Part shown: positions 1 to 9,244 of the stretch, one piece after another
Layout: each line of letters begins with the position of its first letter
Numbering within the stretch: the stretch's first letter is position 1
DNA from: Deltaproteobacteria bacterium
GTDB lineage: Bacteria > Myxococcota_A > UBA9160 > UBA6930
Reading direction: 5' to 3'
NCBI GenBank assembly: GCA_019312665.1
Contig: JAFDCZ010000004.1
Span: 1 to 53,081 of the forward strand
Length of the DNA: 53,081 bases
Notes under the pieces: generated by a model
Databases searched by the model: none
The model's input: the letters and a program-made list of their open reading frames with translations, nothing else
What the model was told of the DNA's origin: nothing
Translations under genes and position numbers: made by a program

Positions 1-438
1 GTCGTGAAGCGGTCCCATTGGTCGAATCCATTCACCCGGGGTGTCGTTCGAGGCGCCGGGTACGTCCCGAACGATACAGGGGAGGTGACACTCGGGGCCT
101 GCCTCGAGCGGCTTCGGGCCGGGCGCATCGTGCTCCTTTTTCCCGAGGGCACCCGCGCGCCTCGCGGAGGGCTCGGCCCCTTTCAACGTGGCGCCGCTCA
201 TGTGGCGCTGACTGCAGGAATTCCAGCGCTTCCGGTCACGATCACATGCTGTCCGCCGGGCCTGATGCGCGGACAGCCCTGGTACGATGTGCCCGAGAGT
301 CCCATGCAATTCACACTCGACGTAGGTGAGTCCATTCCGACTTTGGCCGAGGATGAGGGCCGTGGGCGCGCGTCACGTCGCCTGACCGCGGCCTACCGCG
401 AGCATTTTGCGAAAGGATTGGGCCTTGCCGATGGCTGA
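1..438 (+). CDS. PlsC-type 1-acylglycerol-3-phosphate acyltransferase-like protein, 5' partial
   Basis: The reading frame is open from base 1, so the N-terminus, including the expected catalytic HX4D block, lies outside the window. The visible 145 residues carry the FPEGTR substrate-binding block of the LPLAT family and the following hydrophobic stretch with a PALPV segment. The family transfers acyl groups from ACP or CoA to a lipid acceptor at the inner membrane. The 3' end overlaps the start of the ACP gene by 8 bp, so the two are probably co-translated. The surrounding ACP, ketosynthase, LolA and exporter genes suggest a role in building a polyene or lipid product rather than housekeeping phospholipid. 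Alternative: a general PlsC. Confidence 0.8.
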   Translation, partial: VVKRSHWSNPFTRGVVRGAGYVPNDTGEVTLGACLERLRAGRIVLLFPEGTRAPRGGLGPFQRGAAHVALTAGIPALPVTITCCPPGLMRGQPWYDVPESPMQFTLDVGESIPTLAEDEGRGRASRRLTAAYREHFAKGLGLADG

Positions 439-709
439 TGTCTCGAGCATGAGCCCCACCGACGTGCTTGCCTTGCTGAAGCGGATCATGGTGCGTGAGT
501 TCGACCTCACCGAAGATGCGATCCAGCTGAGCTCTGGCTTCGAGGAACTCGACATGGACAGCATCGATGCCGTGGATCTCGCGGTCTCGGTGGAGGAGGA
601 GATCGGTTTCCAGTTCAACACGGATGATCTGGCGGAGCTGCGAACGATCCAGAACGTGGTCGACCTGATCTGCGGCACACGTCGATCGGCGGCGCAGGCG
701 ACCGAGTAG
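431..709 (+). CDS. Acyl carrier protein of an aryl-polyene-like cluster
   Basis: This 92-residue acidic protein has the phosphopantetheine attachment motif DMDSID with Ser44 as the expected attachment site, followed by the DAVDLAVSVEEEIG helix typical of ACPs. It would carry the growing acyl chain for the ketosynthase at 1678 and hand it to the neighbouring acyltransferases. I chose ATG 431 over the upstream in-frame start at 407 because it gives a normal ACP N-terminus. The next gene starts on the base after its stop codon. It is a specialised ACP judging by context, not the main fatty-acid AcpP. Confidence 0.88.
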   Translation: MADVSSMSPTDVLALLKRIMVREFDLTEDAIQLSSGFEELDMDSIDAVDLAVSVEEEIGFQFNTDDLAELRTIQNVVDLICGTRRSAAQATE

Positions 710-1681
710 ATGGCGAAGAGTGCCGGGCAATGGAGTCGCATCCAAGAGCGCGGGTCCATGTGGGGCCTTCGGCTTACAGTCGCGAGCGTTCGAACCTTCG
801 GCCGTTTCCTCAGCCTGCCTCTGGTCCTGGGCGTCGTCAGCTATTTCTTTGTGACCGATACGAAAGGCCGCGCCGCATCCCGGGCCTACCTGGAACGCGT
901 GCACGCCAACACGTTTCCGGAGCCGGCTTGGAAGCCAGGGCTCTGGCAAAGCTTTCTCCACTACCGGGAGTTCGCTCTTTCGATCGCGGACCGGGTCGCC
1001 ATGTGGGGCGGGCGCATGGATACGTTCCAGTTCCAATTCCGCGGTCGCGAGCACTTCAAGCCGTTCCTCGAAGAGGGGAGAGGGATGATCGTGTTGGGCG
1101 CCCATCTCGGGAGCTTCGATTCGATGCGCGCTCTTGGGGCCAAGGATGGCGTACCCGTGAATGTGGTGATGTACACGCGCCACGCACCGAAGATCAACGA
1201 GATTTTTCGAGAGATCTCGCCCGATGCGGAGGTGCGCGTGATCAGTGCCGAGCCCGGATCGGCGCGGGCGACGTTCGAGATCAAGGCCTGTATCGAGCGG
1301 GGCGAGTTGGTGGCGATCCTTGCCGATCGCAACCCCCCGAAACCCTCGCGCTCGTCCGATTCGTCCCGACAACCCTCGAGAGTGTGTCATGTCGATTTCC
1401 TGGGCGGGCGGGCGGCGCTTCCCGAAGCTCCGTTTCAGCTTCCTGTGATTCTGGGCTGCCCTGCAGTGGTGATCGTGGGGCTGAGGAGTGGATCCGGACG
1501 ATACGAGATTCATGCTGAGCCACTGGCTGCCGGCGGGGAGCGGGTCACGGGCGCGGCCCGTGCCAAGCGTGCCGGAGAACTGGCAGAACGTTATGCCCAG
1601 TGTCTGGAACGTTACTGCGTGTTGGCTCCGCGCCAGTGGTTCAACTTCTACGATTTCTGGGCAGAGGGCGATCAACGATGA
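710..1681 (+). CDS. LpxL/HtrB-like lipid acyltransferase
   Basis: The 323-residue protein has an N-terminal hydrophobic segment (about residues 25-50) and the acyltransferase motif HLGSFD, with His132 and Asp137 forming the HX4D pair. The ADRNPP block near residue 200 is the second conserved site of the LpxL/lysophospholipid acyltransferase superfamily. The family transfers acyl chains from ACP onto a glycolipid at the inner face of the inner membrane. The start codon directly follows the ACP stop and the gene overlaps the ketosynthase by 4 bp (ATGA). In aryl-polyene and flexirubin clusters such enzymes attach the polyene to a lipid anchor; that specific role is inferred from the neighbours. 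Confidence 0.8.
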   Translation: MAKSAGQWSRIQERGSMWGLRLTVASVRTFGRFLSLPLVLGVVSYFFVTDTKGRAASRAYLERVHANTFPEPAWKPGLWQSFLHYREFALSIADRVAMWGGRMDTFQFQFRGREHFKPFLEEGRGMIVLGAHLGSFDSMRALGAKDGVPVNVVMYTRHAPKINEIFREISPDAEVRVISAEPGSARATFEIKACIERGELVAILADRNPPKPSRSSDSSRQPSRVCHVDFLGGRAALPEAPFQLPVILGCPAVVIVGLRSGSGRYEIHAEPLAAGGERVTGAARAKRAGELAERYAQCLERYCVLAPRQWFNFYDFWAEGDQR

Positions 1682-2907
1682 AGCGGGTCGTCGTCACAGG
1701 CATGGGCGGCCTGTGTTCGCTCGGCTCGGATTGGAAGACAGTGCGCGATGCACTGTTGGCGGGTCGAAATGGAACGAAGGTGATGCCCGGTTGGGAACAC
1801 ATGGCAGGGCTCAAGACCTGCCTGGGCGCACCGGTTCCGGATTTCGAACTCCCGGAGAGTTGGCCGCGCAAGAAGGCGCGCAGCATGGGACGGGATTCAG
1901 CGATGGCCGTGCGTGCCACGGAGATTGCGCTCGAAGGCGCGGGCCTGCTCGGTAGCCCGGAGCTCAGCGATGGAACGACCGGTGTGTCCTACGGTTCGAC
2001 GGCAGGCAGCCCCGGTGCACTCGATACCTGGGCCGAGAGCTTCTACCAGAAGAACAGCCTGAGCGGCATCGGTGCCAACCAATATGTCCGCTTCATGAGC
2101 CATACCTGTGCCGCCAACCTGGCCCAGTTCTTTCAGCTGCGCGGTCGGGTCATCCCGACCTGTTCGGCGTGCACCTCGGGCAGTCAAGGGATCGGCTACG
2201 GCTACGAGGCCATCAAGTACGGCCACCACGACATCATGGTCGCTGGCGGCGCCGAAGAGCTCGGTCTCATGGATGTCGCGGTATTCGACATCTTGTTCGC
2301 GGCCTCGACGCGCAACGATCAGCCCGACCAGACGCCGCGACCCTTCGATGTGGCGCGGGACGGGCTCGTCTGCTCCGAGGGCGCAGCGACGTTCATTCTC
2401 GAGGAGCGGGAACATGCGCTGGCGCGAGGCGCCACGATTCATGCCGAGGTCCTGGGCTTCGCGACCAATTGCGACGGCCGGCACATCACCAACCCGGACG
2501 CGGGTGGCATGGAGAAGGTGATGCGTCTCGGCCTGGAGAGTGCGGCGCTCGCTCCGGAGGCCATCGGCTACGTGAACGCCCACGGAACGGCCACGGAGGT
2601 GGGTGACATTGCCGAGAGCCAGGCCACCGCGGAGGTCTTCGGCAAGGGCGTCCCCGTGAGTTCCTTGAAAGGATTTCTAGGCCACGCGCTCGGCGCTTGC
2701 GGCTCTCTCGAGGCATGGCTCTCCATCGAGATGATGCGCGACGGCTGGTTCGCACCCAACCGCGGACTGGAGGAAGTCGACCCACGCTGCGCGGAGCTGG
2801 ATTACATCCGCGACGAACCGAGAAAGCTCGAAACCCAGATCCTGATGAGCAACAACTTCGCCTTCGGCGGCATCAATACGTCATTGATCTTCGGGCGAGA
2901 TGTCTGA
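1678..2907 (+). CDS. Beta-ketoacyl-ACP synthase (KAS II/FabF type)
   Basis: The 409-residue length is typical of FabF-type condensing enzymes. The triad is intact: Cys165 in ACTSGSQGIG, His302 in NAHGTATEVGD and His336 in FLGHALGACG, with Lys331 just before the last His. The glycine-rich C-terminal NNFAFGGINTS block is present. The enzyme extends an ACP-bound chain with malonyl-ACP. Its position among ACP, LPLAT, GT2, LolA and an MMPL exporter makes it the elongating ketosynthase of an aryl-polyene-like pathway. It overlaps both neighbours by a few bases. The dehydratase and ketoreductase normally found with it are not in the window and may lie to the left. Confidence 0.9.
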   Translation: MKRVVVTGMGGLCSLGSDWKTVRDALLAGRNGTKVMPGWEHMAGLKTCLGAPVPDFELPESWPRKKARSMGRDSAMAVRATEIALEGAGLLGSPELSDGTTGVSYGSTAGSPGALDTWAESFYQKNSLSGIGANQYVRFMSHTCAANLAQFFQLRGRVIPTCSACTSGSQGIGYGYEAIKYGHHDIMVAGGAEELGLMDVAVFDILFAASTRNDQPDQTPRPFDVARDGLVCSEGAATFILEEREHALARGATIHAEVLGFATNCDGRHITNPDAGGMEKVMRLGLESAALAPEAIGYVNAHGTATEVGDIAESQATAEVFGKGVPVSSLKGFLGHALGACGSLEAWLSIEMMRDGWFAPNRGLEEVDPRCAELDYIRDEPRKLETQILMSNNFAFGGINTSLIFGRDV

Positions 2908-3634
2908 GATGGGAGCCGTTCGCGTTTGCGCGCTGCTGCCGACCTTCGACAATCCCCGCACGATCGGGCGGGTGGTGGGCGAAGTACGAAAGCATCTGGA
3001 TGACGTGATCGTCGTCGACGATGGCAGCGGTGAGGAGGGACGCGCAGTGGTCGCGGGCCTCGCTCGGGATGGACTCGCACGTGTGGTTCGGCGTGAGACC
3101 AACGGAGGGAAAGGCGCGGCGGTGAAGACGGGTTTTTTCTCCGCACGCGAGCAGGGCTTCAGCCACGCCCTTCAGATCGATGCCGACGGCCAGCATTGCA
3201 CGGACGATCTGCCTCGATTCATTGCGGCCGCAGTCGACCGGCCCGAAGCATTGATTCTCGGAGTCCCTGTCTTCGACGAGACGCAGCCCTTCGGGCGGGC
3301 CGTGGGCCGAAAGATCAGCCAGTTCTGGGTGAACTTCGAGACCGGCGGGCAGGTGATCGACGATCCGCAATGTGGTTTTCGCGTCTATCCTTTGGAGGAG
3401 GCATTGGCGGCGGGGGCCCGCGGCGATCGCATGCAATTCGACCAGGAACTGCCCGTCCGCATGATCTGGCGGGGAGTCCCCGTGGTGAATCTCCCGACCC
3501 GGGTTCGCTACCTGGCTCCAGAAGAAGGCGGGGTTTCCCATTTCCAGATGTTTCGGGACAACCTGCGAATTTCGGCCATGCACACCGGGCTGGTCTTCGA
3601 GAAGCTGATGCGGTTCGCGCGGGTTGGTACGTGA
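2900..3634 (+). CDS. Family 2 glycosyltransferase
   Basis: The 244-residue protein is a soluble GT-A fold transferase. Its N-terminus begins with the ALLPTFDNPRTI strand, followed by VVDDGS (about residues 39-44) and DADGQH (about 95-100), the nucleotide-sugar and metal-binding acidic motifs of GT2 enzymes. The NGGKGAAV segment is typical of dolichol-phosphate-mannose-synthase-like members. It overlaps the ketosynthase by 8 bp. An alternative ATG lies three codons in. Related GT2 genes occur in aryl-polyene and flexirubin clusters, where they are thought to modify the lipid anchor. The sugar donor cannot be told from sequence. Confidence 0.85.
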   Translation: MSEMGAVRVCALLPTFDNPRTIGRVVGEVRKHLDDVIVVDDGSGEEGRAVVAGLARDGLARVVRRETNGGKGAAVKTGFFSAREQGFSHALQIDADGQHCTDDLPRFIAAAVDRPEALILGVPVFDETQPFGRAVGRKISQFWVNFETGGQVIDDPQCGFRVYPLEEALAAGARGDRMQFDQELPVRMIWRGVPVVNLPTRVRYLAPEEGGVSHFQMFRDNLRISAMHTGLVFEKLMRFARVGT

Positions 3635-4257
3635 AGTGGCTTCGAGTCGTCTTCGCGGTGGGCTACCCGTTCCTGGTCTTCGCGGGGCTCCAGGTTCTCG
3701 AGGCGCGCTGGGTTGCCCTGGGTGTGGCCACCCTGTTTCTGTTGCGGTGGGTGACAGGCTGGCGTTCGCCTTCTCGGAAGGATGCGCTCAGGGTGCTGGC
3801 GCCCGTGGCTCTGGTGGCCCTGGTGTTGGGGGTCACCATCGCACTGAACGACGAACATGCGCTCTTGTTCGTGCCGGTCGCCGTGAATGCCGCACTTCTG
3901 GTCGCGTTCGGACGAACGCTCTGGAAAGGGCCGCCACTGGTCGAGACATTCGCCAGGATGCAGGTGCCGGATCTTCCCGCCGACGAGGTGCGCTACTGCC
4001 GAAGTGTCACGATCGTCTGGTGCACCTTCTTCCTGGCAAACGGTTTCGTCTGCGGGTGGCTTGCGCTTTACGCATCGACCTGGGCGTGGACCGTCTACAC
4101 TGGTTTCGTCTCCTACATCCTGATTGGCCTGCTCTTTGCGGTCGAGTTCCTCGTTCGGTCATGGCGTTTCGGTCGTTATGCCGGTACGCCATTGGAGCCT
4201 CTTTTCCGTCGCGTGTTTCGGCCGCCTCCCGATGAGGAGCCCAGTCCCGGTGCGTAG
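3631..4257 (+). CDS. Multi-spanning membrane protein of the lipid cluster
   Basis: This 208-residue protein has about five or six hydrophobic segments separated by short charged loops and a proline-rich C-terminal tail. The GTG start overlaps the stop of the glycosyltransferase (GTGA). It resembles the small conserved membrane proteins (COG4648-like) found between the glycosyltransferase and LolA genes of aryl-polyene clusters; I base this on position and topology. No catalytic motif is evident. It may help move intermediates across the inner membrane. Confidence 0.65.
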   Translation: MKWLRVVFAVGYPFLVFAGLQVLEARWVALGVATLFLLRWVTGWRSPSRKDALRVLAPVALVALVLGVTIALNDEHALLFVPVAVNAALLVAFGRTLWKGPPLVETFARMQVPDLPADEVRYCRSVTIVWCTFFLANGFVCGWLALYASTWAWTVYTGFVSYILIGLLFAVEFLVRSWRFGRYAGTPLEPLFRRVFRPPPDEEPSPGA

Positions 4258-4900
4258 CGGGTTCTTCGTCTGGGCCCTCCTGGGCTGGGCGTTCGCCGCG
4301 AACGCAGAAGACGCCCCAGGGGTATCGGAGCGCAAGCCCCTTCCAACGCTCGAAGGAGTGATGGCCGATCTGGCCGCGAGCCCCGGGTTGCAGGCCCGCT
4401 TCATCGAGCAGCGAGAGGCGCCCCTGCTCGAAGAGCCGGTGGAAACCCGCGGCCGAATGGCTCTGGACCCACCGGACCGTTTCTCCCGAATCACGGAGAC
4501 GCCGGTGCGGACCCGGCTGGTGCTCGACGCGGGCGAGCTTCGTTTCGAACACGAGTACGAGGCATCCGAAGATCCAATGCTTGCTGAGCTGGGGCGTCGC
4601 TTTGCAGAGGAGCTTCTACTCCTCCTGTCTGGCGATCTGTCTGCGATCCAAGACCGATACGAAATCGACTTCAGCTCCGAGGGTTGTATCTGGCAGCTGA
4701 GCCTGGTCCCGCGCAGCGCCCAGGCGCGTCGCTATGTCGAGCAATTGGTCCTGCGCGGCGACGGTGAGGTGATCCGCTCGCTGGAGTTGCAAGAGGCGGA
4801 CGGCGGAGGCGCGATCTCCCGGTTTTCGGAGGTCAGGGCGGATCGCCAGCTTACACCGGAAGAGCTTTCCCTCTTCTTTGGTCGCGCCCCTCGGCCTTGA
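4232..4900 (+). CDS. LolA-like periplasmic lipid carrier protein
   Basis: From ATG 4232 the 222-residue protein starts with a signal peptide (basic start, hydrophobic core, AANA cleavage-like end near residue 26). The upstream in-frame extension is rejected because it would bury this signal. The mature part has the LolA-like order: an N-terminal ARFIEQRE strand followed by alternating strands and the LDPPDRFSRIT segment. LolA-type proteins carry lipid-linked cargo through the periplasm. It overlaps the preceding membrane protein by 26 bp and the exporter by 4 bp (TTGA), which fits a carrier that takes a product from the exporter to the outer membrane. Confidence 0.75.
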   Translation: MRSPVPVRSGFFVWALLGWAFAANAEDAPGVSERKPLPTLEGVMADLAASPGLQARFIEQREAPLLEEPVETRGRMALDPPDRFSRITETPVRTRLVLDAGELRFEHEYEASEDPMLAELGRRFAEELLLLLSGDLSAIQDRYEIDFSSEGCIWQLSLVPRSAQARRYVEQLVLRGDGEVIRSLELQEADGGGAISRFSEVRADRQLTPEELSLFFGRAPRP

Positions 4901-7278
4901 CGATTCGAATCGTTCTGGCCGCCGCGGCCGCTGGGATGCTTGCGTTTGCTGCGAGCCAACTCAGCCTTCGGACGGACGTCACCCACTTTCTCCCAGAGCA
5001 GGCTGCGAGTGAAGCGGGCATCTTGACGAAGGCGTTGGCGGAAGCAGAACTCACGCGCGGAATGGTGCTGAGTATCGCCGCCAACGATCCTGTTCGAGCG
5101 CACGCCGCGGCCCGCGAGCTTGCGGCGGTGCTGCTTGCGCATCCGGAAGTGGCTTGGGCTCGGACGGGTCCCGCCCGTGAGCTGGCCGACGATCTCTACG
5201 AGCTCTACTTCCCGGCTCGTCTCGGTTTCCTGTCGGAAGATCCGGAGCACGAGCTCACGGCGCTTACATCCGTTCAACAGCTCGGAGAGCAAGCCCGCCA
5301 GCTGCGCGCGCGACTCGCCCTGCCGGGTGCATCTGCCTTCGCGGGCCTGGCGTCGCGCGACCCGCTCGGCGCATTCGAGCGCATCATCGCGCGAGTACGC
5401 ACCACATCCCCCGGCCTTCGGATCGAAGCGGACCAATTCGTCTCGCTCGATGGGCAGCATGCGTTGGTGTTGGTGCAGACACGTCCGCCGGCATTCGATA
5501 CGTCTCGTCAGGCTCCATTGTTGGCATCGATCGATTCCGCGTTCGAGCGCTTGCGGGAGCAACAACTGGACGACGGCCTCCGACTCGAAGCCAGCGGCAT
5601 CAATCGCTTTGCGGTTCGCATCGAACAGAAAATCCGCAGCGATACGCTGCGGATCGTCGTCGTCTCCCTGGGCGGGTTGGCCGTGTTGTTCATGGTCTTC
5701 TTCCGCTCACCAGCGATGTTCGGCCTGGCGATTCTCCCGCCGCTGATGGGTATCCTCGCGGCCATCTGCCTCGGCATCCTCGTGCAAGGGGATCTCGACG
5801 TCCTCACCCTGGCCTTCGGAGCGAGCCTCACCGGGGTGGCGATCGACTACGCCATCCATCTCGTCAACCACCATGCCTTCGCGGCCGACGGAACCAGCGC
5901 CACCGAGACCGCTCGGCGCCTCCGCCCTACGCTTGGCCTCGGCGCGCTGACGACCATGGCAAGCTTTGCGGGCCTCGCACTCACGGATTTCCCGGGCTTC
6001 CGAGAGATGGGGCTCTTCTCGGTCGTCGGCATTGCCGTTGCGCTGGTCGTCACGCTATGGGGCGTACCCGCACTGCTCCATCGGGAATGGAAGGTGTCGG
6101 CGCCTGCCGAGCGCGCCGCGCGCGGGCTGACACGGGGAGCCGAGGCCCTGGGCCGACACCGCCCCGTGTTGATCGCCGCGCTCGGCCTTTGCCTGGTAGT
6201 GGCGGCCGTAGGGCTTCCCCGTCTGCGCTGGAGCAATGACCTGCGTGGTCTTTCCCAGCTGGATCCAGAGTTGCTCGCCGAAGACGAACGCGTGCGCGGG
6301 CGGCTTTCCCAATTCGATACGAGCCGGCTCGTGGTGCTGCGCGCACCCGATGAGAACACGGCCCTGGCTCGGAACCACGAGCTTTCCGCCCGGCTCGAGC
6401 AGGCGCGCATTCGCGGTGCCCTCGAGGGCACGCGCTCCCTGGATGCACTCCTCTGGCCGGCGGATCTCCAGCGCCGCAATCAAGCAGGCTTGCGACGGGA
6501 TTCCGGTTTGATCGACAGGGTTCGCCAGGCCTTCAAGGCAGAGGGCTTTCGCGAGGATGCGTTCGATCCGTTCTTCGCGGATCTCCAGCAGGATCCTCCA
6601 CAGCCTCTCTCTCTTGCCGCGTTACGAGCCTCTTCCCTGGCGCCTCTGGTCGATTCCCTGGTCATCGAGGCGGGAGACGAGTTCGTGCTCGTCACGTATC
6701 TGCGTGGTGTTCGCTCGGAGGAGGAGATCGCCCAGGCGATCGCCGGCATCCCCGGCGCAAGTCTGTTCGACCATACGGCGCTCATCGATGGGTTGTTCGG
6801 CGAGTTCCGCGCCACGACCTTGCGCCAGATGGCGGTCGGCAGCGTGCTGGTCGTCCTGGTGCTGGCGTTCCGCTACCGGCGCTGGCGCCCCACGCTGGCT
6901 GCCTTCCTGCCGTCGGTCATGGCGGCGCTTCTCCTGCTTGGGCTGCTTGGCCTGCATGGCACGCCGGCCAATCTGCTGCATGCGGTGAGCCTCTTGCTGG
7001 TGATGGGAATGGGGGTCGACTACGGGATCTTCATGGTCGATGCCGCCGAGGATCCGGTCAGCCTGGGCGCGACGCTGCTGAGCCTGTTGCTCTCTTGCCT
7101 CACCACGGTGTTCGTCTTCGGAGCCCTGGCGCTTTCTTCCCACCCCGCACTTCGGGCGATCGGGGTCACGACGGGTCTGGGTGTCGCTCTCTCATTCCTG
7201 CTGGCGCCAACGGCCTGGGCCCTGCTTGCCGCGCCAGTAGCAGCAGCCGGCGCCGGTGGAAGCGAGGCCTCTTCGTAG
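4897..7278 (+). CDS. MMPL/RND-family exporter of the polyene-lipid cluster
   Basis: The 793-residue protein shows the duplicated RND/MMPL plan: one N-terminal membrane helix, a periplasmic domain (about 30-240), a helical bundle containing GVAIDYAIHLVNHH, a second periplasmic domain (about 430-640) and a second bundle containing MGMGVDYGIFMVD. The Asp in each GVDY/GVAIDY motif is the usual proton-relay position. The start is TTG at 4897, overlapping the LolA-like stop. COG4258-type exporters of this size are regular members of aryl-polyene clusters and are thought to export the lipid product. Confidence 0.85.
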   Translation: MTIRIVLAAAAAGMLAFAASQLSLRTDVTHFLPEQAASEAGILTKALAEAELTRGMVLSIAANDPVRAHAAARELAAVLLAHPEVAWARTGPARELADDLYELYFPARLGFLSEDPEHELTALTSVQQLGEQARQLRARLALPGASAFAGLASRDPLGAFERIIARVRTTSPGLRIEADQFVSLDGQHALVLVQTRPPAFDTSRQAPLLASIDSAFERLREQQLDDGLRLEASGINRFAVRIEQKIRSDTLRIVVVSLGGLAVLFMVFFRSPAMFGLAILPPLMGILAAICLGILVQGDLDVLTLAFGASLTGVAIDYAIHLVNHHAFAADGTSATETARRLRPTLGLGALTTMASFAGLALTDFPGFREMGLFSVVGIAVALVVTLWGVPALLHREWKVSAPAERAARGLTRGAEALGRHRPVLIAALGLCLVVAAVGLPRLRWSNDLRGLSQLDPELLAEDERVRGRLSQFDTSRLVVLRAPDENTALARNHELSARLEQARIRGALEGTRSLDALLWPADLQRRNQAGLRRDSGLIDRVRQAFKAEGFREDAFDPFFADLQQDPPQPLSLAALRASSLAPLVDSLVIEAGDEFVLVTYLRGVRSEEEIAQAIAGIPGASLFDHTALIDGLFGEFRATTLRQMAVGSVLVVLVLAFRYRRWRPTLAAFLPSVMAALLLLGLLGLHGTPANLLHAVSLLLVMGMGVDYGIFMVDAAEDPVSLGATLLSLLLSCLTTVFVFGALALSSHPALRAIGVTTGLGVALSFLLAPTAWALLAAPVAAAGAGGSEASS

Positions 7279-7360
7279 GTCTCGACGATTCTTCCCACCT
7301 GCTTCGAAAGTCCTGTCGTTCGATGCTGCTGCGCCCAGCGCTACCGCTATCGTGAGAAAC

Positions 7361-9028
7361 ATGCCGACTGACATCGAGATCGCCCGAGCCGCACACCCTC
7401 GTCCGATCGCGGAGGTAGCGGAAGATCTGGGGCTTCGTGCCTCGCAGATCAGAATGTATGGCGACGACATCGCCAAGCTCGATCCGACGGTGCTTGGCGA
7501 GCCGCGCCGTCGCTCCGGTGCGGGACGTCTGATCCTGGTCTCCGCCATCACGCCCACTCCGGCGGGCGAGGGAAAGACGACCACCAGCATCGGGCTGGCT
7601 CAGGGCCTGGCCCGGCTTGGCGAGTCCACCTGCCTGGCCCTGCGTGAACCTTCGCTCGGGCCTTCACTCGGTATGAAGGGCGGCGCCACCGGCGGCGGGC
7701 TCAGTCAGGTCCTGCCGATGGATCGCATCAATCTCCATTTTACCGGCGACTTCCATGCCATCACGACCGCTCACAACCTGTTGGCGGCGCTGCTCGACAA
7801 CCATCTCTACTTCGGCAACGAGCTGCGGATCGATCCGCGCCGGATCCTGTGGCGCCGCGTGATGGACATGAACGATCGCGCGTTGCGCGGCATGATCGTG
7901 GGCCTCGGTGGCAGCAAGCAAGGCGTGCCGCGGGAAACGGGCTTCGACATCACGGCCGCGTCCGAGGTGATGGCGGTGCTCTGTCTGGCCGAGAACGAGG
8001 CGGATCTTCGCGAGCGGCTCGATCGCATCTTGATCGGCTTCACCTACGATGGCGAACCGGTCACTGCAGGGAAGCTCTCGGGCTCGAGCGCCATGCTCGC
8101 CCTGTTGCGCGATGCCTTGTGGCCGAACCTGGTGCAGACCCTCGAAGGCACGCCCGCTCTGGTCCACGGTGGTCCGTTCGCGAACATCGCTCACGGCTGC
8201 AATAGCGTGATCGCCACGCGCATGGCGCTTCACCTCGCGGATTGGGCGATCACCGAGGCGGGCTTCGGCTTCGACCTTGGCGCCGAGAAGTTCTTCGACA
8301 TCAAGAGCCGGGTCGCCGGGCTGGAGACCGCCGCTGTGGTGCTGGTCGCCACCCTTCGTGCACTCAAGATGCATGGCGGAGTGCCCCGCAAGGCGCTGGC
8401 GGCGACCGATGCCGACGCGGTGCGGCGCGGGCTGCCGAACCTGGACAAGCACCTGGAGAACATCCGCCAGTTCAGTGCGGTGGCCGTGGTCGCGTTGAAT
8501 CGCTTCGCCAGCGACGACGAGTCGGAGATCGCCGTGGTGCGCGAGCGCTGCGAGGCGCTCGGCGTGCCATTCGCGGTTTCGGACCATCACGGCCAGGGAG
8601 GGGCGGGCGCTGAGGAGCTGGCTCGGGCGGTGCTGGCCCATGCGGATCCTGAGCCGCGGTTTACTCCGCTCTACGAAACCGGAGCTCCCATCCCTGAAAA
8701 GATCCTGGCCGTGGCCCAGAAGATGTATGGCGCCACGGGCATCGAGCTGACCCGCCAGGCCCGCCGCGAGATCCGGGATCTCGAGCGGCTGGGCTACGCG
8801 GACCTGCCGGTCTGCATTGCCAAGACCCCCGGCTCCCTCTCCGACGACCCCAAGCTCCGCGGCCGGCCGGACGGTTTCGAGGTGACCGTGCGCTCCGTGC
8901 AGGTGAATGCTGGCGCTGGTTTCCTGGTGGTGCTCACCGGCGACATCCTGCGGATGCCGGGCTTGCCGAGGCATCCGCTCGCTGAACGCATTGATCTGGT
9001 AGATGGCGAAATCACTGGCTTGGAGTAG
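7361..9028 (+). CDS. fhs: Formate-tetrahydrofolate ligase
   Basis: The 555-residue protein matches the family's usual length. The ATP-binding loop TPTPAGEGKTTTSIG sits near residue 65, followed by the REPSLGPSLGMKGGATGGG block, VHGGPFANIAHGCNS and the DLGAEKFFDI segment, all hallmarks of Fhs. It makes 10-formyl-tetrahydrofolate from formate, ATP and THF for purine synthesis and one-carbon metabolism. An in-frame extension to 7256 is possible, but it overlaps the exporter and lacks family similarity, so ATG 7361 is preferred. It appears to be a stand-alone gene. Confidence 0.97.
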   Translation: MPTDIEIARAAHPRPIAEVAEDLGLRASQIRMYGDDIAKLDPTVLGEPRRRSGAGRLILVSAITPTPAGEGKTTTSIGLAQGLARLGESTCLALREPSLGPSLGMKGGATGGGLSQVLPMDRINLHFTGDFHAITTAHNLLAALLDNHLYFGNELRIDPRRILWRRVMDMNDRALRGMIVGLGGSKQGVPRETGFDITAASEVMAVLCLAENEADLRERLDRILIGFTYDGEPVTAGKLSGSSAMLALLRDALWPNLVQTLEGTPALVHGGPFANIAHGCNSVIATRMALHLADWAITEAGFGFDLGAEKFFDIKSRVAGLETAAVVLVATLRALKMHGGVPRKALAATDADAVRRGLPNLDKHLENIRQFSAVAVVALNRFASDDESEIAVVRERCEALGVPFAVSDHHGQGGAGAEELARAVLAHADPEPRFTPLYETGAPIPEKILAVAQKMYGATGIELTRQARREIRDLERLGYADLPVCIAKTPGSLSDDPKLRGRPDGFEVTVRSVQVNAGAGFLVVLTGDILRMPGLPRHPLAERIDLVDGEITGLE

Positions 9029-9244
9029 CTGCGATCTAGAGGGCTTTCGAAGGGTTGAAAATCACCCAGAAGCGTTCTGGACAGATTTAGGTACCCTCGG
9101 CCGTCGAGCGGTCGTTGACTGATCCAGGCGGCGAACCCCCGAGGGGGCTCCTCCCCCAACGGCTCCGCTCCATGGTCCAGCAGACGGGATCGGCCCGATC
9201 GGCGAGCCGTCGGACACGAACGGGCCTTCTCGAAAGGGCGCAAC
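9029..9244. other. Intergenic region without a supported gene
   Basis: 216 bp between fhs and the small basic protein. It contains only a short C5/G5 hairpin-like run near 9136-9147 with a two-base loop and no T tract. I see no RNA gene and no clear promoter consensus. Confidence 0.4.

Noticed and set aside
311-1675. Long minus-strand open frame opposite the ACP and acyltransferase genes
   Set aside because: Antisense shadow; the plus-strand genes have intact motifs and codon overlaps.
9136-9147. C5/G5 hairpin before the small basic protein
   Set aside because: The two-base loop is sterically poor and no T tract follows.
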